Source: Massilia sp. WG5 (GTDB lineage: Bacteria; Pseudomonadota; Gammaproteobacteria; Burkholderiales; Burkholderiaceae_D). Taken from it: a stretch of 64,000 nucleotides of DNA. The notes beneath the pieces were generated by a model that did not search any database, was not told the DNA's origin, and saw only the letters and a program-made list of their open reading frames with translations. Both the position numbers and the translations under genes were made by a program. The stretch spans positions 1,922,001 through 1,986,000 of the forward strand of contig NZ_CP012640.2 of assembly GCF_001412595.2 (NCBI RefSeq), given 5' to 3'. Positions within the stretch are counted from its first letter, which is position 1. Each line of letters starts with the position of its first letter. Shown in pieces: positions 8,377-17,263 of the stretch.

Positions 8377-11300
8377 ATCCGCTCCATGGTCGGCATCCAT
8401 ACCCGCAGCAGCGAGTACAGTCGGGTCAGGTCGATCGGCTTGGCGAGATAATCGTTGGCGCCGGCGGCCAGGCATTGTTCCTGGTCATCCTTCATCGCCT
8501 TGGCCGTGATCGCGATGATCGGCAGGCGCGTGAAGCGCGCGTCCTGCCGGATCCTGCGCGTCGCCTCCAGGCCATCCATGCCAGGCATCATGACGTCCAT
8601 CAGCACCAGGTCGATCGATTCCACTTCATCGAGCTTGGCAAGGGCTTCGAAGCCGTTGCGGCCCACTTCCACATGCGCGCCGCGCTGCTCCAGCGCGCTG
8701 GTCAGGGCAAACACATTGCGCACGTCATCATCCACCAGCAGGATGGTCCTGCCCTCGAACACCCGGTCGCGCCCGCGCACGCTCTTGAGCATGGTCTGGC
8801 GCTCGGACGAGAGCTGCGACTCCACCTTGTGCAGGAACAGCGTCACTTCGTCGAGCAGGCGTTCCGGCGAGCGCGCGCCCTTGATGATAATCGAGCGCGA
8901 ATATTTCAGCAGTTCCGCTTCTTCCTCGCGGGTCAGGTTGCGGCCCGTGTAGACGATGACGGGCGGAAAGGAGCAGAGTTCTTCCAGGGACATCGCCTGC
9001 AGCAACTCATTGCCCTGCATGTCGGGCAGCTTCAGGTCGATGATCATGCAGTCGAAAATCTGTGTGCGCAACAGCTTCAGCGCTTCCTCGCCCGATCCGA
9101 CGGCGGCGATCTCGACGTCGCTGTCGGCAATCAGCCTGACCACGCTCTCGCGCTGGCGCTCGTCGTCCTCGACCAGCAGCACCCGCTTGACCTGCTGCGA
9201 AGACTTCTCCTTCAGCTTGCGGAACACGTCCTCAAGCTGTTCGCGCGAGGTAGGCTTGAGCGCATAGCCGATCGCGCCCAAGTGCAGGGCTTCGCCGCCG
9301 TTCTCCTGGCTCGACACCACGTGCACCGGAATGTGGCGGGTGGCCGGATTGTCTTTCAGCTGCTGCAGCACCGACAGGCCGGACCGGTCCGGCAGGCGCA
9401 TGTCGAGCAGGATCGCGTCCGGGTTCTCGCCGGCCGCCAGCTCCAGGCCCTCCTCCGCCGTCAGCGCCACCAGGCAGCGGAATTCCATGTCGTGCGCCAG
9501 GCCGTACAGGATGCGCGCGAATTCCGGCTCGTCCTCGATCACCAGCGCGGTGCGGCGCCCAAGCGCCGGCTCGGCGCGGTCGTCGTCGAAGCGCGGGCCG
9601 GCCGGCTGCGCCACCGGCGCTGCTTCGGCGGCGGGCAGCGCCGGCGCGGCCGGCGCACGCACCGGTTTCGCCGCATGCACCAGCTGGGGCGCCGGCGGCG
9701 TCGCGGCGACGGCGCCGTTGCGCGGCAGGCTCAGCATGAAGGTGCTGCCCTCGCCCAGCGTGCTCGCCACCGTCAGCGTGCCGCCCAGCAGGCTGGTGAG
9801 GTCGCGCGAGATCGACAGGCCCAGGCCGGTGCCGCCGTACTTGCGCGCGGTCGAGCCGTCGGCCTGGTGGAAGGCGTCGAAGATCTTGTCCTGCTGCTCC
9901 GGCGCGATGCCGATGCCCGAGTCCTGCACTTCGAACTGCACCCAGCCCTCGGCGTTGGCGCTGACCGTCAGGCTGACGCGGCCGGCAGCGGTGAACTTGA
10001 CCGCGTTCGACAGCAGGTTCTTGAGGATCTGTTCGAGGCGCTGGCGGTCCGTGTGGATCGCCATCGGCACGCTCGGCTCGACCGTCAGCGAGAACTCCAG
10101 GTTCTTCTGGTGCGCCAGCGGTTCGAAGGTGCGCGCCAGGCCTTCGATCACGCGGCGCAGCGGCAGCTCTTCCGGCACCAGTTCCAGCTTGCCGGCTTCG
10201 ACCTTCGAGATATCGAGGATGTCGTTGATCAGGTTCAGCAGGTCGTTGCCGGCCGAATAGATGGTCTGGGCGAAGCGCACCTGCTCGTCGTTCAGGTTGC
10301 CGGCCGCGTTGTCCGCCAGCAGCTTGGCCAGGATGAGCGAGCTGTTCAGCGGCGTCCTCAGCTCGTGCGACATGTTCGCCAGGAATTCGGATTTGTAGCG
10401 GCTGGCGCGCTCCAGTTCCAGCGCGCGCTCGCGCAGCTGGTCCTGGGCCGTGGTCAGTGCCGTGTTCTTCAGGTCGAGGTTCGCGGCCTGCTCGGCCAGC
10501 TGCTCGTTGGTCTGCTCCAACTCGGCCTGCTGGTTTTCCAGCGCCGTCTGCGATTCCTCGAGCGCGCGCGACTGCTCTTCCAGCTCCTCGTTGGCGGTGC
10601 GCAGCTCTTCCTGCTGGACCTGCAGTTCCTCGTTCATGGCCTGTTGTTCTTCCAGCGCCAGCTGCAGGCGCTGGCGGTAGACGACGGAGGCGACCGAGGC
10701 GCCGACCGCCGGCCCGATCAGCGCCATGAATTCAGTGTCGCGCTCGCGAACGCCGTGCAGGAAGCCGATCTCGATCACGCCCTTGATCTTGCCGTGATTC
10801 GAGATCGGCGCGATCAGCAGTTCGCGCGGCGAGGTCTCGCCCAGCCCCGAGCCGACCTTGATATAGTCGGGCGGCAGCTCGCGCAGGGTCAGGATGCGGT
10901 TCTGGTTGGCGGCCTGCGCGGCCAGCGATTCCTTGGGCTGGATCACCCGCGCATGCTGGTCCTGGTGCGCGAAGCCGTAGGCGCCGATGCGGGTCAGGGT
11001 GCCGTCGTCGCTGCGCGCGTACATCGCGGCCACCACGCCGCCCAGGTAAGGCGTGACGTAATCCAGCACGGCGTCGGCCAGCGGCTGGAGTTCGTGCAGG
11101 TTGGCGCTTTTGGTGGCCAGCTCGGCCTGGCCGGTGCGCAGCCAGTCCTGGTGGCGCAACAGGGCATTGTGCTCGGCTTCGTGGGCCAGGACTTCGCCGT
11201 AGGCGCTCGACAGACCCATCAGTTCGCGGCGGCCGAACAGCGCCAGCAGGCCGGCCACGGTCAGGCTGAACAGCAGGAAGGCGCCGACCGACCAGCCGAT

Positions 11301-11846
11301 CACGGTGCGCGAGGAACTGTTACGCTCCTGCAGCAGGTTTTCCTCGGACTCGATGAAGCGGGCGAACAGGCGCCGCACCTCGTCGGTCAGGATCTTGCCG
11401 CGGCCGCTCTTGACCAGCTCGACGACGTCGACGTTCTTCGTGCGCTTCGCAATCGCTTCCTCGGCGTAGGTCTCCCATTCCTGCTGGGCGAGGCGGATGC
11501 GCCGTACGCGATCGGCCTGGGTCGGATTGTCCTCGACCATCTTGGCCAGGGCATTCAGTTCGGCGTCGATCTTCGGCTTGGCTTCCAGGTAGGGCGCCAT
11601 GAAGCCATCGTCGCCGGACAGCAGATAGCCGCGCATGCCGGCTTCCATGTCGGCCGACATGCGGCTCACCTCGTTGGCGCGCCCGATCACACGCTCGGAA
11701 TGCTCGACCCAATTGAGCACATTGATCAGGTAGGCGATGATGCCGACGAAGACCAGTGCGCTCAGCACTCCCATGCCCAGCGGCATGGCGACATTGCGGG
11801 ACAGGATGCGTCGGAACTGGGTGCTGTCGATACTCGATCCGGTCAT
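8373..11846 (-). CDS. Membrane hybrid histidine kinase: CHASE3-GAF-kinase-three receivers
   Basis: 1157 residues. Membrane segments at about 24-46 and 183-205 flank a periplasmic CHASE3-type domain. Then come a cytoplasmic GAF domain (about 250-390), a long Glu/Gln-rich coiled coil (395-480) and HisKA with H-box NMSHELRTPL (His near 494). A HATPase follows with GTGLGLSIS, and then three receivers with Asp in ILLDMRLPD, IIDLKLPD and LMDVMMPG. An Ala/Pro-rich linker joins the kinase and receivers. It heads the operon with cheR, cheB and the receiver-kinase. Three receivers on one kinase suggest a phosphorelay with several outputs. The ligand is unknown. Confidence 0.93.
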   Translation of the reverse strand: MTGSSIDSTQFRRILSRNVAMPLGMGVLSALVFVGIIAYLINVLNWVEHSERVIGRANEVSRMSADMEAGMRGYLLSGDDGFMAPYLEAKPKIDAELNALAKMVEDNPTQADRVRRIRLAQQEWETYAEEAIAKRTKNVDVVELVKSGRGKILTDEVRRLFARFIESEENLLQERNSSSRTVIGWSVGAFLLFSLTVAGLLALFGRRELMGLSSAYGEVLAHEAEHNALLRHQDWLRTGQAELATKSANLHELQPLADAVLDYVTPYLGGVVAAMYARSDDGTLTRIGAYGFAHQDQHARVIQPKESLAAQAANQNRILTLRELPPDYIKVGSGLGETSPRELLIAPISNHGKIKGVIEIGFLHGVRERDTEFMALIGPAVGASVASVVYRQRLQLALEEQQAMNEELQVQQEELRTANEELEEQSRALEESQTALENQQAELEQTNEQLAEQAANLDLKNTALTTAQDQLRERALELERASRYKSEFLANMSHELRTPLNSSLILAKLLADNAAGNLNDEQVRFAQTIYSAGNDLLNLINDILDISKVEAGKLELVPEELPLRRVIEGLARTFEPLAHQKNLEFSLTVEPSVPMAIHTDRQRLEQILKNLLSNAVKFTAAGRVSLTVSANAEGWVQFEVQDSGIGIAPEQQDKIFDAFHQADGSTARKYGGTGLGLSISRDLTSLLGGTLTVASTLGEGSTFMLSLPRNGAVAATPPAPQLVHAAKPVRAPAAPALPAAEAAPVAQPAGPRFDDDRAEPALGRRTALVIEDEPEFARILYGLAHDMEFRCLVALTAEEGLELAAGENPDAILLDMRLPDRSGLSVLQQLKDNPATRHIPVHVVSSQENGGEALHLGAIGYALKPTSREQLEDVFRKLKEKSSQQVKRVLLVEDDERQRESVVRLIADSDVEIAAVGSGEEALKLLRTQIFDCMIIDLKLPDMQGNELLQAMSLEELCSFPPVIVYTGRNLTREEEAELLKYSRSIIIKGARSPERLLDEVTLFLHKVESQLSSERQTMLKSVRGRDRVFEGRTILLVDDDVRNVFALTSALEQRGAHVEVGRNGFEALAKLDEVESIDLVLMDVMMPGMDGLEATRRIRQDARFTRLPIIAITAKAMKDDQEQCLAAGANDYLAKPIDLTRLYSLLRVWMPTMERI

Positions 11847-11967
11847 GCGAACTCGCTACTCTTAAGAAAAAAATATCCTAAGTGTAACGCAATTGCAAAA
11901 TTGCGCATGTTCGATTGAAGCGCCAATCGGCCATGTTCAATCGATGTTCGCGGCAGATTCCGTAAAG

Positions 11968-14523
11968 TTAGCGTAAATATTTCGACAGATAGGGCGCGGT
12001 GCGGCTGCGGCGGCTGGCCGCGACCCGGGCCGGCGGACCGGCCGCCACCACCGTCCCGCCCGCCTCTCCCGCGCCGGGGCCGATGTCGATCACCCAGTCG
12101 CAGGCGGCGGCCACGCGCATCGTGTGCTCGACCATGATGACGGTGTTGCCGGCGTCGACCAGGCGGTTCAGCTGGGCCACCAGGCGGTCGGTGTCGAGCG
12201 GATGCAGGCCGGTGGTCGGCTCGTCCAGCACGTACAGGGCGCCGCCGCGGGTGGCGCGCTGCAGCTCGGTGGCCAGCTTGATCCGCTGGGCCTCGCCGCC
12301 CGACAGCTCGGTCGCGCTCTGGCCCAGGCGCAGGTAGCCCAGGCCGACCTCGCGCAGCACCTGCAGCGGCCGCGCCACCGCTTCCTGGTCTTCGAAAAAG
12401 GCATGGGCTTCGTCCACCGTCATGCCCAGCACGTCGGCGATGTTGCGGTCTTTATACGTGATCTTCAGGGTATCGGCGTTGTAGCGCGCGCCCTCGCAGG
12501 TCGGGCACGGCGCGTAGACGCTGGGCAGGAACAGCAGCTCGACCATCACGAAACCCTCGCCGGCGCAGTGTTCGCAGCGGCCCTTGGCGACGTTGAAGGA
12601 AAAGCGCCCGGCATCATAGCGGCGTTTCTTCGCGGCCGGGGTCGCCGCGAACAGCTTGCGCACCTGGTCGAACAGGCCGGTGTAGGTGGCCAGGTTCGAG
12701 CGCGGCGTGCGGCCGATCGGCTTCTGGTCGACCCGCACCAGGCGCTTCACCCCTTCCATGCCGCTCGCGATCCGCCCTTCCGTCTGTATTTTCGGCTCCT
12801 GCTCCAGGCCGGGTTCCTGCTCCGTCTCCTCTTCCGGCGCGCCCTGGCCCAGCGCCGCCGTCACCAGGTCGACCAGCACCTGGCTCACCAGGCTCGACTT
12901 GCCGGAGCCGGAGACGCCGGTCACGCAGCTCATCACGCCCAGCGGGAACTCGGCGCTCAAGCCATGCAGGTTGTTGCGGGTGACGCCGTCGAGCTTCAGC
13001 CAGCCGCCCGGCTCGCGCAGGCTGCGCGGCTCGGGCCCGGCCTCGTCGAACAGGTAGCGGCGGGTATGCGAGCGCTCGACCTTTTTCAGGCCCTCGGGCG
13101 GGCCGCTGTACAGGATCTCGCCGCCACCCTCGCCCGCCTGCGGGCCGACGTCGACGATCCAGTCGGCGCGCCGGATCACGTCCAGCGCGTGCTCGACCAC
13201 GAACAGGGAGTTGCCGGCCGCCTTCAGCTGGGCCAGCGCCGCCAGCAGGGCCTCGGTATCGGCCGGGTGCAGGCCGGCCGAGGGCTCGTCCAGCACATAC
13301 ACCACGCCGAATAGGCTGGAACGCACCTGGGTCGCCAGGCGCAGGCGCTGCAGTTCGCCCGGCGACAGGGTCGGCGTGCTGCGCTCCAGCGCCAGGTAGC
13401 CCAGGCCCAGGTCGAGCAGTACCCCGAGGCGGGCGCACAGGTCGGCGGCGATGCGCCGGGTGACGATCAGCTGTTCCGGGTGCTTGGCGGCGGTGGCGTG
13501 CGCCGGGACGTCGCCCTTGGCATACGGCTTCAGCAGCTGCGCCAGGCGCTCCAGCGGCAGGCGCGACAGGTCGGTGATGTCCATGCCGGCAAAGGTGATC
13601 GACAGGGCTTCCTGGCGCAGCCGCTTGCCGCGGCACAGCGGACACTCCTGGCTGACCATGTAGCGCGCCACCCGCTTCTTCATCGCCGCGCTTTCGGTAT
13701 TCGCGAAGGTCTGCAGCACATAGCGGCGCGCGCCGCTGAAGGTGCCCTGGTAGCTGGGCGTCTCCTTGCGCTTCAGGGCCTGCTTCGTCTCTGCCGGCGT
13801 GAGGCCGGCGTACACCGGCACGGTCGGGGTCTCGTCGGTGAACAGGATCCAGTCGCGGTCCTTCTTCGGCAGGTCGCGCCAGGGCGTATCGACGTCGTAG
13901 CCCATGGTGACGAGGATGTCGCGCAGGTTCTGGCCGTGCCAGGCCGGCGGCCAGGCGGCGACGGCGCGCTCGCGGATGCTCAGCGAGTCGTCCGGCACCA
14001 TCGAGGCCTCGGTGGCTTCGTAGACGCGGCCCAGGCCCGAGCACTGCGGGCAGGCGCCTTCCGCGGTATTCGGCGAGAAGGACTCGGCGTACAGCAGCGG
14101 CTGGTCCGGCGGATAGTCGCCGGCGCGCGAATACAGCATGCGCAGGGAATTCGACAGCGTGCTGACGCTGCCGACCGACGAGCGCGCGGTGGGCGTGCCG
14201 CGCTGCTGCTGCAGGGCCACCGCCGGCGGCAGGCCGTCGATCTCGTCGACTTCCGGCACCGGCATCTGGTGGAACAGCCGGCGCGCATACGGCGACACCG
14301 ATTCCAGGTAGCGCCGCTGCGCCTCCGCGTACAGGGTGCCGAAGGCCAGCGAGGACTTGCCCGAACCGGAGACGCCGGTGAACACGACCAGGGCGTCGCG
14401 CGGCAACTCCACGTTCACGTTCTTGAGGTTGTGCTCGCGCGCGCCGCGCACGCGCACGCGTCCGTGGTCGGCGAGGCTGGATTCGGTGTCGCGCGGTTCG
14501 GCTTCGGTCTGCTTGCGGCGCAT
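11968..14523 (-). CDS. UvrA-like excinuclease ATPase (UvrA2-type paralogue)
   Basis: 851 residues, about 90 shorter than standard UvrA. Two ABC ATPase halves carry Walker [10 protein letters not shown] near residues 50 and 538 and signature motifs [11 protein letters not shown] and [11 protein letters not shown]. The zinc modules show CPQC, CPLC and CEHC...CPTC. The shortening is typical of UvrA2/DrrC-type proteins that lack the UvrB-contact region, which are linked to DNA-damage or DNA-binding-drug tolerance. I infer a paralogue, not the main uvrA, which should be elsewhere in the genome. It is followed on the same strand, 121 nt later, by the hybrid kinase. Confidence 0.85.
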   Translation of the reverse strand: MRRKQTEAEPRDTESSLADHGRVRVRGAREHNLKNVNVELPRDALVVFTGVSGSGKSSLAFGTLYAEAQRRYLESVSPYARRLFHQMPVPEVDEIDGLPPAVALQQQRGTPTARSSVGSVSTLSNSLRMLYSRAGDYPPDQPLLYAESFSPNTAEGACPQCSGLGRVYEATEASMVPDDSLSIRERAVAAWPPAWHGQNLRDILVTMGYDVDTPWRDLPKKDRDWILFTDETPTVPVYAGLTPAETKQALKRKETPSYQGTFSGARRYVLQTFANTESAAMKKRVARYMVSQECPLCRGKRLRQEALSITFAGMDITDLSRLPLERLAQLLKPYAKGDVPAHATAAKHPEQLIVTRRIAADLCARLGVLLDLGLGYLALERSTPTLSPGELQRLRLATQVRSSLFGVVYVLDEPSAGLHPADTEALLAALAQLKAAGNSLFVVEHALDVIRRADWIVDVGPQAGEGGGEILYSGPPEGLKKVERSHTRRYLFDEAGPEPRSLREPGGWLKLDGVTRNNLHGLSAEFPLGVMSCVTGVSGSGKSSLVSQVLVDLVTAALGQGAPEEETEQEPGLEQEPKIQTEGRIASGMEGVKRLVRVDQKPIGRTPRSNLATYTGLFDQVRKLFAATPAAKKRRYDAGRFSFNVAKGRCEHCAGEGFVMVELLFLPSVYAPCPTCEGARYNADTLKITYKDRNIADVLGMTVDEAHAFFEDQEAVARPLQVLREVGLGYLRLGQSATELSGGEAQRIKLATELQRATRGGALYVLDEPTTGLHPLDTDRLVAQLNRLVDAGNTVIMVEHTMRVAAACDWVIDIGPGAGEAGGTVVAAGPPARVAASRRSRTAPYLSKYLR

Positions 14524-14597
14524 CGTCGCTCCGTGGCTGTCAGTCGGATGGCGTCATTATGGGCGAACCGGCCCTTGCCCGCAGTGCGCTGCCGCAC

Positions 14598-15665
14598 TCA
14601 GGGAATCAGGCGCTCCGCCCGCAGCGCCGTGAACAGGTCGTAGAACGAATCCTCGGTCGACTGCCAGCCTGCAAAACCCAGGCGGCGGCTGTTGGCCATG
14701 TCCGTCATCACCTCCAGCGGGCGGCCGAGGTCGAGGTCGGTGTGCCAGGGCGAGGCCAGGCGGTCGAGGGCGGCCTCCTGCAGGCCGTGGCGGCGCGCCA
14801 TGTCGGCCCACAGTCCGGCATCGTTCGCCATGATTTCTTCCAGCGGCTGCACGGTGCCGCTGAAGCCCTCGGCCTGTACGCCGAACCAGGCCGCCAGCCG
14901 GCGCCACAGCCAGCTCCAGCGGAAGTAGTCGCCGTTGGTGATGTTGAAGGCCTCGTTGCGCGCCGCATCGAGGTCGGCGGCCCAGCGCAGCTGCCTGGCC
15001 AGCATGCGCGCGTCGGTCACGTCGGAAAGGCCGTTCCACTGCGCTTCCGAGCCGGGAAAGCGGAAGGGCCGCCCGGTCTCCTTGCAGATCGAGGCGTACA
15101 CGGCCAGCGTGGTGCCCATGTTCATGGCGTTGCCGACCGCCATGCCGATGACGGTGTGCGGGCGATGGATGGTCCAGGTGAAGCGGTCGCGTTCGGCCGC
15201 GGCATAGACCTCGTCTTCCTGGGCGTAGTAAAAATTGTCGAGCGGCAGGCGCGGCTGGGATTCGCGCAAGGGGGTATCCGGCAAGGTGCCGGAACTGGCG
15301 TAGGCTTCGAAGGGGCCGAGATAGTGCTTCAGGCCCGTCACCAGCGCCACGTGGCGCAGCGATTTCCTGGGCGACAGCGCATCGAGCAGGTTGCGCACCA
15401 GCAGCGCGTTGACGCGGATATTCTCGGCTTCGGAGTCCTGGCGCATCCAGGTCGTGATGAAGACGTGGGTCGGCGCCACGTCGGCCAGCGCGGCCTGCAG
15501 TCCGACCTCGTCGAGCAGGTCGGCCGTCACCGGGATCAGGCCCGGCAGGTCGCGCGGCGGGCGGCGCGCCAGTCCGTACACGGTCCAGCCATGGGCCAGC
15601 AGTTCGCGTGCCGTGTAGCGGCCGCCGATGCCGCTCGCGCCGACGACCAGTGCGCTTCGTTGCAT
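14598..15665 (-). CDS. Extended SDR oxidoreductase, PRISE-like
   Basis: 355-residue NAD(P)-dependent reductase of the extended short-chain dehydrogenase class. The nucleotide motif is [13 protein letters not shown] at the N-terminus. The NFYYAQED segment near residue 190 matches the active-site region of progesterone 5-beta-reductase/iridoid synthase-like (PRISE) enzymes, which reduce enones. The start ATG at 15665 has GGGGGA just upstream, and the coding frame upstream of it has no such site. The substrate is unknown. It lies between a glycosyltransferase and uvrA2 on the same strand with no clear functional link. Confidence 0.8.
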   Translation of the reverse strand: MQRSALVVGASGIGGRYTARELLAHGWTVYGLARRPPRDLPGLIPVTADLLDEVGLQAALADVAPTHVFITTWMRQDSEAENIRVNALLVRNLLDALSPRKSLRHVALVTGLKHYLGPFEAYASSGTLPDTPLRESQPRLPLDNFYYAQEDEVYAAAERDRFTWTIHRPHTVIGMAVGNAMNMGTTLAVYASICKETGRPFRFPGSEAQWNGLSDVTDARMLARQLRWAADLDAARNEAFNITNGDYFRWSWLWRRLAAWFGVQAEGFSGTVQPLEEIMANDAGLWADMARRHGLQEAALDRLASPWHTDLDLGRPLEVMTDMANSRRLGFAGWQSTEDSFYDLFTALRAERLIP

Positions 15666-15734
15666 AAATCCCCCGAGAAATCGCGACAAACCATCATTCT
15701 TGCGCGCTTCTCCCGGGTGCGGCGCGCTGTTGCC

Positions 15735-16991
15735 CTAGCTCATCGGCTGGGCCGTCGCCGCCAGCGCTTCCAGGCGCAGGCGCAAGCCCTGCAGGCCCTG
15801 TCCGAGTGCGAAGCGCCGGCTGATCCGGCGGCAGTGCGGGACCAGCGTCCGGTCCCCGAGCAGCTGCTGCAGCGCCCGCGCCAGCCGCACGCCGTCGAGC
15901 CGCGATGCCCGCGCCCGGAAGGCCACGCCCAGCGCCGCCACGCGCGCCGCGTTGTCGAACTGGTCGTGCGCCAGCGGCACCACCAGCTGGGGCGTCCCGG
16001 CGCGCAGGGCTTCGGCGGTGGTGCCGATGCCGCCATGGTGGACCAGCACCATCGTGCGCGGCAGCAGGCGGCGCAAGGGCACGTAGTCCTGCCAGAAGAT
16101 GCTTGGCGGCAGGTCGGCGGGAAGCTGCTCGCGGTGCGGGGTCAGGAAGACCGCGCGCAGGCCGAGCAGCTCCACCGCCGTCCGCGCGTGCTCGAAATAG
16201 GCACGGGACTGGGTGTTGCCGGTACCATGGGTGAAGACCACGGGTCCCATGCCCTGCCCGTCCTCCAGGAAGCCTTCGAGCGCGGGCGACAGGGGCGCGT
16301 CCGGGTGCGGGTCGAACAGGGGAAAGTCGGCGCGGTACAAGGGCTTGGGCCAGTCCGGCTGGGTCGGCGCGAACCACTCGGGGAACAGGGTCACCGACAG
16401 GTCCGGCACTGCGAACAGGTGCTCGAGCATGCCGGGCACCGGCGGCATGCCGCGCGCCGTCCGCGCCGCGTTCACGTCCGGCAGCGCCACCGGATCGATG
16501 AAGCGCGCCGCCAGGCGCCGCAGCAGCCAGCGCCGCAGGCCGGGCGGGACCCAGTGCGGTACCGGCCAGGGACCGAGCATCAGCGGATCGTGCACGGTCG
16601 GCAGGTTCTGCGGCGCCAGGTAGGCCGCCGCCACCTTCAGCCCGGGACGCGCGGCGCGGCACAGGTCCGCCTCGGGCAGGGCCAGTGGATGCACCAGCAG
16701 CACCACCGCTTCGTCGCGCGGCAGCGCGTCGACGAAGGGCACGATGTCCGCCATCGCCGGGCGCGTCGCGCGCCAGACCACGCCGAAGCCGCGCGTCGGA
16801 TGCCAGAGGTCGGGGTCGAGCAGCACGGCAGGGTCGGCGGGCAGGCCGACGAAAGGCAGGCCGGTGCCGCGCACATACGGTTCGTGCTGCGCGGGCGCGA
16901 GGAAACTGACGCGATGGCCGGCGTCGCGCAGGGTCAGCGCCATCGCCATGAAGGGAAACAGGTCGCCGGCGGAGCCGATGGTGACGACCAC
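15735..16991 (-). CDS. GT1-family glycosyltransferase (UDP-sugar dependent, rhamnosyl/macrolide type)
   Basis: About 418 residues with a GT-B fold. An N-terminal TIGSAGDLFPFMAMAL segment and a C-terminal donor-binding motif HHGGIGTTAEALRAGTPQ (about residue 317) followed by PLAHDQFDNAARV are typical of the MGT/UGT branch that glycosylates lipids or small hydrophobic molecules. The first standard start codon is the GTG at 16991, but it has no ribosome-binding site. Ten codons upstream an ATC (17021-17019) is preceded by AGGAGAG at ideal spacing, and the extra residues (ATPAHPRHFV) look like a natural N-terminus. The true start may therefore be a rare ATC. The acceptor is unknown. Confidence 0.85.
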   Translation of the reverse strand: MVVTIGSAGDLFPFMAMALTLRDAGHRVSFLAPAQHEPYVRGTGLPFVGLPADPAVLLDPDLWHPTRGFGVVWRATRPAMADIVPFVDALPRDEAVVLLVHPLALPEADLCRAARPGLKVAAAYLAPQNLPTVHDPLMLGPWPVPHWVPPGLRRWLLRRLAARFIDPVALPDVNAARTARGMPPVPGMLEHLFAVPDLSVTLFPEWFAPTQPDWPKPLYRADFPLFDPHPDAPLSPALEGFLEDGQGMGPVVFTHGTGNTQSRAYFEHARTAVELLGLRAVFLTPHREQLPADLPPSIFWQDYVPLRRLLPRTMVLVHHGGIGTTAEALRAGTPQLVVPLAHDQFDNAARVAALGVAFRARASRLDGVRLARALQQLLGDRTLVPHCRRISRRFALGQGLQGLRLRLEALAATAQPMS

Positions 16992-17027
16992 GAAGTGCCT
17001 GGGATGTGCCGGGGTAGCGATGCTGAA

Positions 17028-17034
17028 CTCTCCT
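17028..17034 (-). promoter_or_regulatory. Shine-Dalgarno box implying an ATC start
   Basis: AGGAGAG on the minus strand, 6 nt before ATC (17021-17019), which is in frame with the glycosyltransferase. No ATG, GTG or TTG is available near it. The next usable start, GTG at 16991, is about 36 nt further on. Confidence 0.4.
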
Positions 17035-17098
17035 GATGAAACCTGCGCCTGCCGTATGCCGGGGCGCGGAAGAAACCAGACTTTACACCGCTATCCGG

Positions 17099-17127
17099 TT
17101 GGAGGTGAGTTCGCAAGCTGCTAGAAT
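17099..17127 (+). promoter_or_regulatory. Sigma70-like promoter of the ABC-F gene
   Basis: TTGGAG (17099-17104), a 17-bp spacer and TAGAAT (17122-17127). Transcription would start near 17134 and give a leader of about 130 nt before the ATG at 17264. Confidence 0.5.
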
Positions 17128-17141
17128 CGCGGTTCCCATCA

Positions 17142-17201
17142 ATGGAGGATTCCACCCATGCGCCTGTAATGCCCGCTCTCGCGAGATCGCGACAGCACTG
17201 A
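17142..17201 (+). other. Candidate leader ORFs before the ABC-F gene
   Basis: The leader holds a 19-codon ORF from the ATG at 17142. In another frame is a three-codon ORF Met-Arg-Leu-stop (17158-17169) with GGAGG 9 nt upstream. Its TAA overlaps a further ATG as TAATG. Small hairpins (TCTCGCGAGA at 17177-17186; CTTTC/GAAAG near 17217-17230) follow. ABC-F genes are sometimes controlled by such translated leaders; here this is only a possibility. Confidence 0.3.
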
Positions 17202-17263
17202 AACCTCATCGCCGCTTTCGTCTGAAAGCAGGCGCGGCTTCGACTGCATTACAAGGACTGCTC

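Noticed and set aside
8475..11918. An 1147-codon open frame antisense to the hybrid kinase
   Set aside because: Strong GC3 bias leaves the antisense frame open. The translation is low-complexity (rich in His, Arg, Gln, Leu, Val), has no domain and no ribosome-binding site.
14559..17036. An 825-codon plus-strand frame over the SDR and glycosyltransferase genes
   Set aside because: Spans two genes and their gap on the opposite strand; no recognisable domain.
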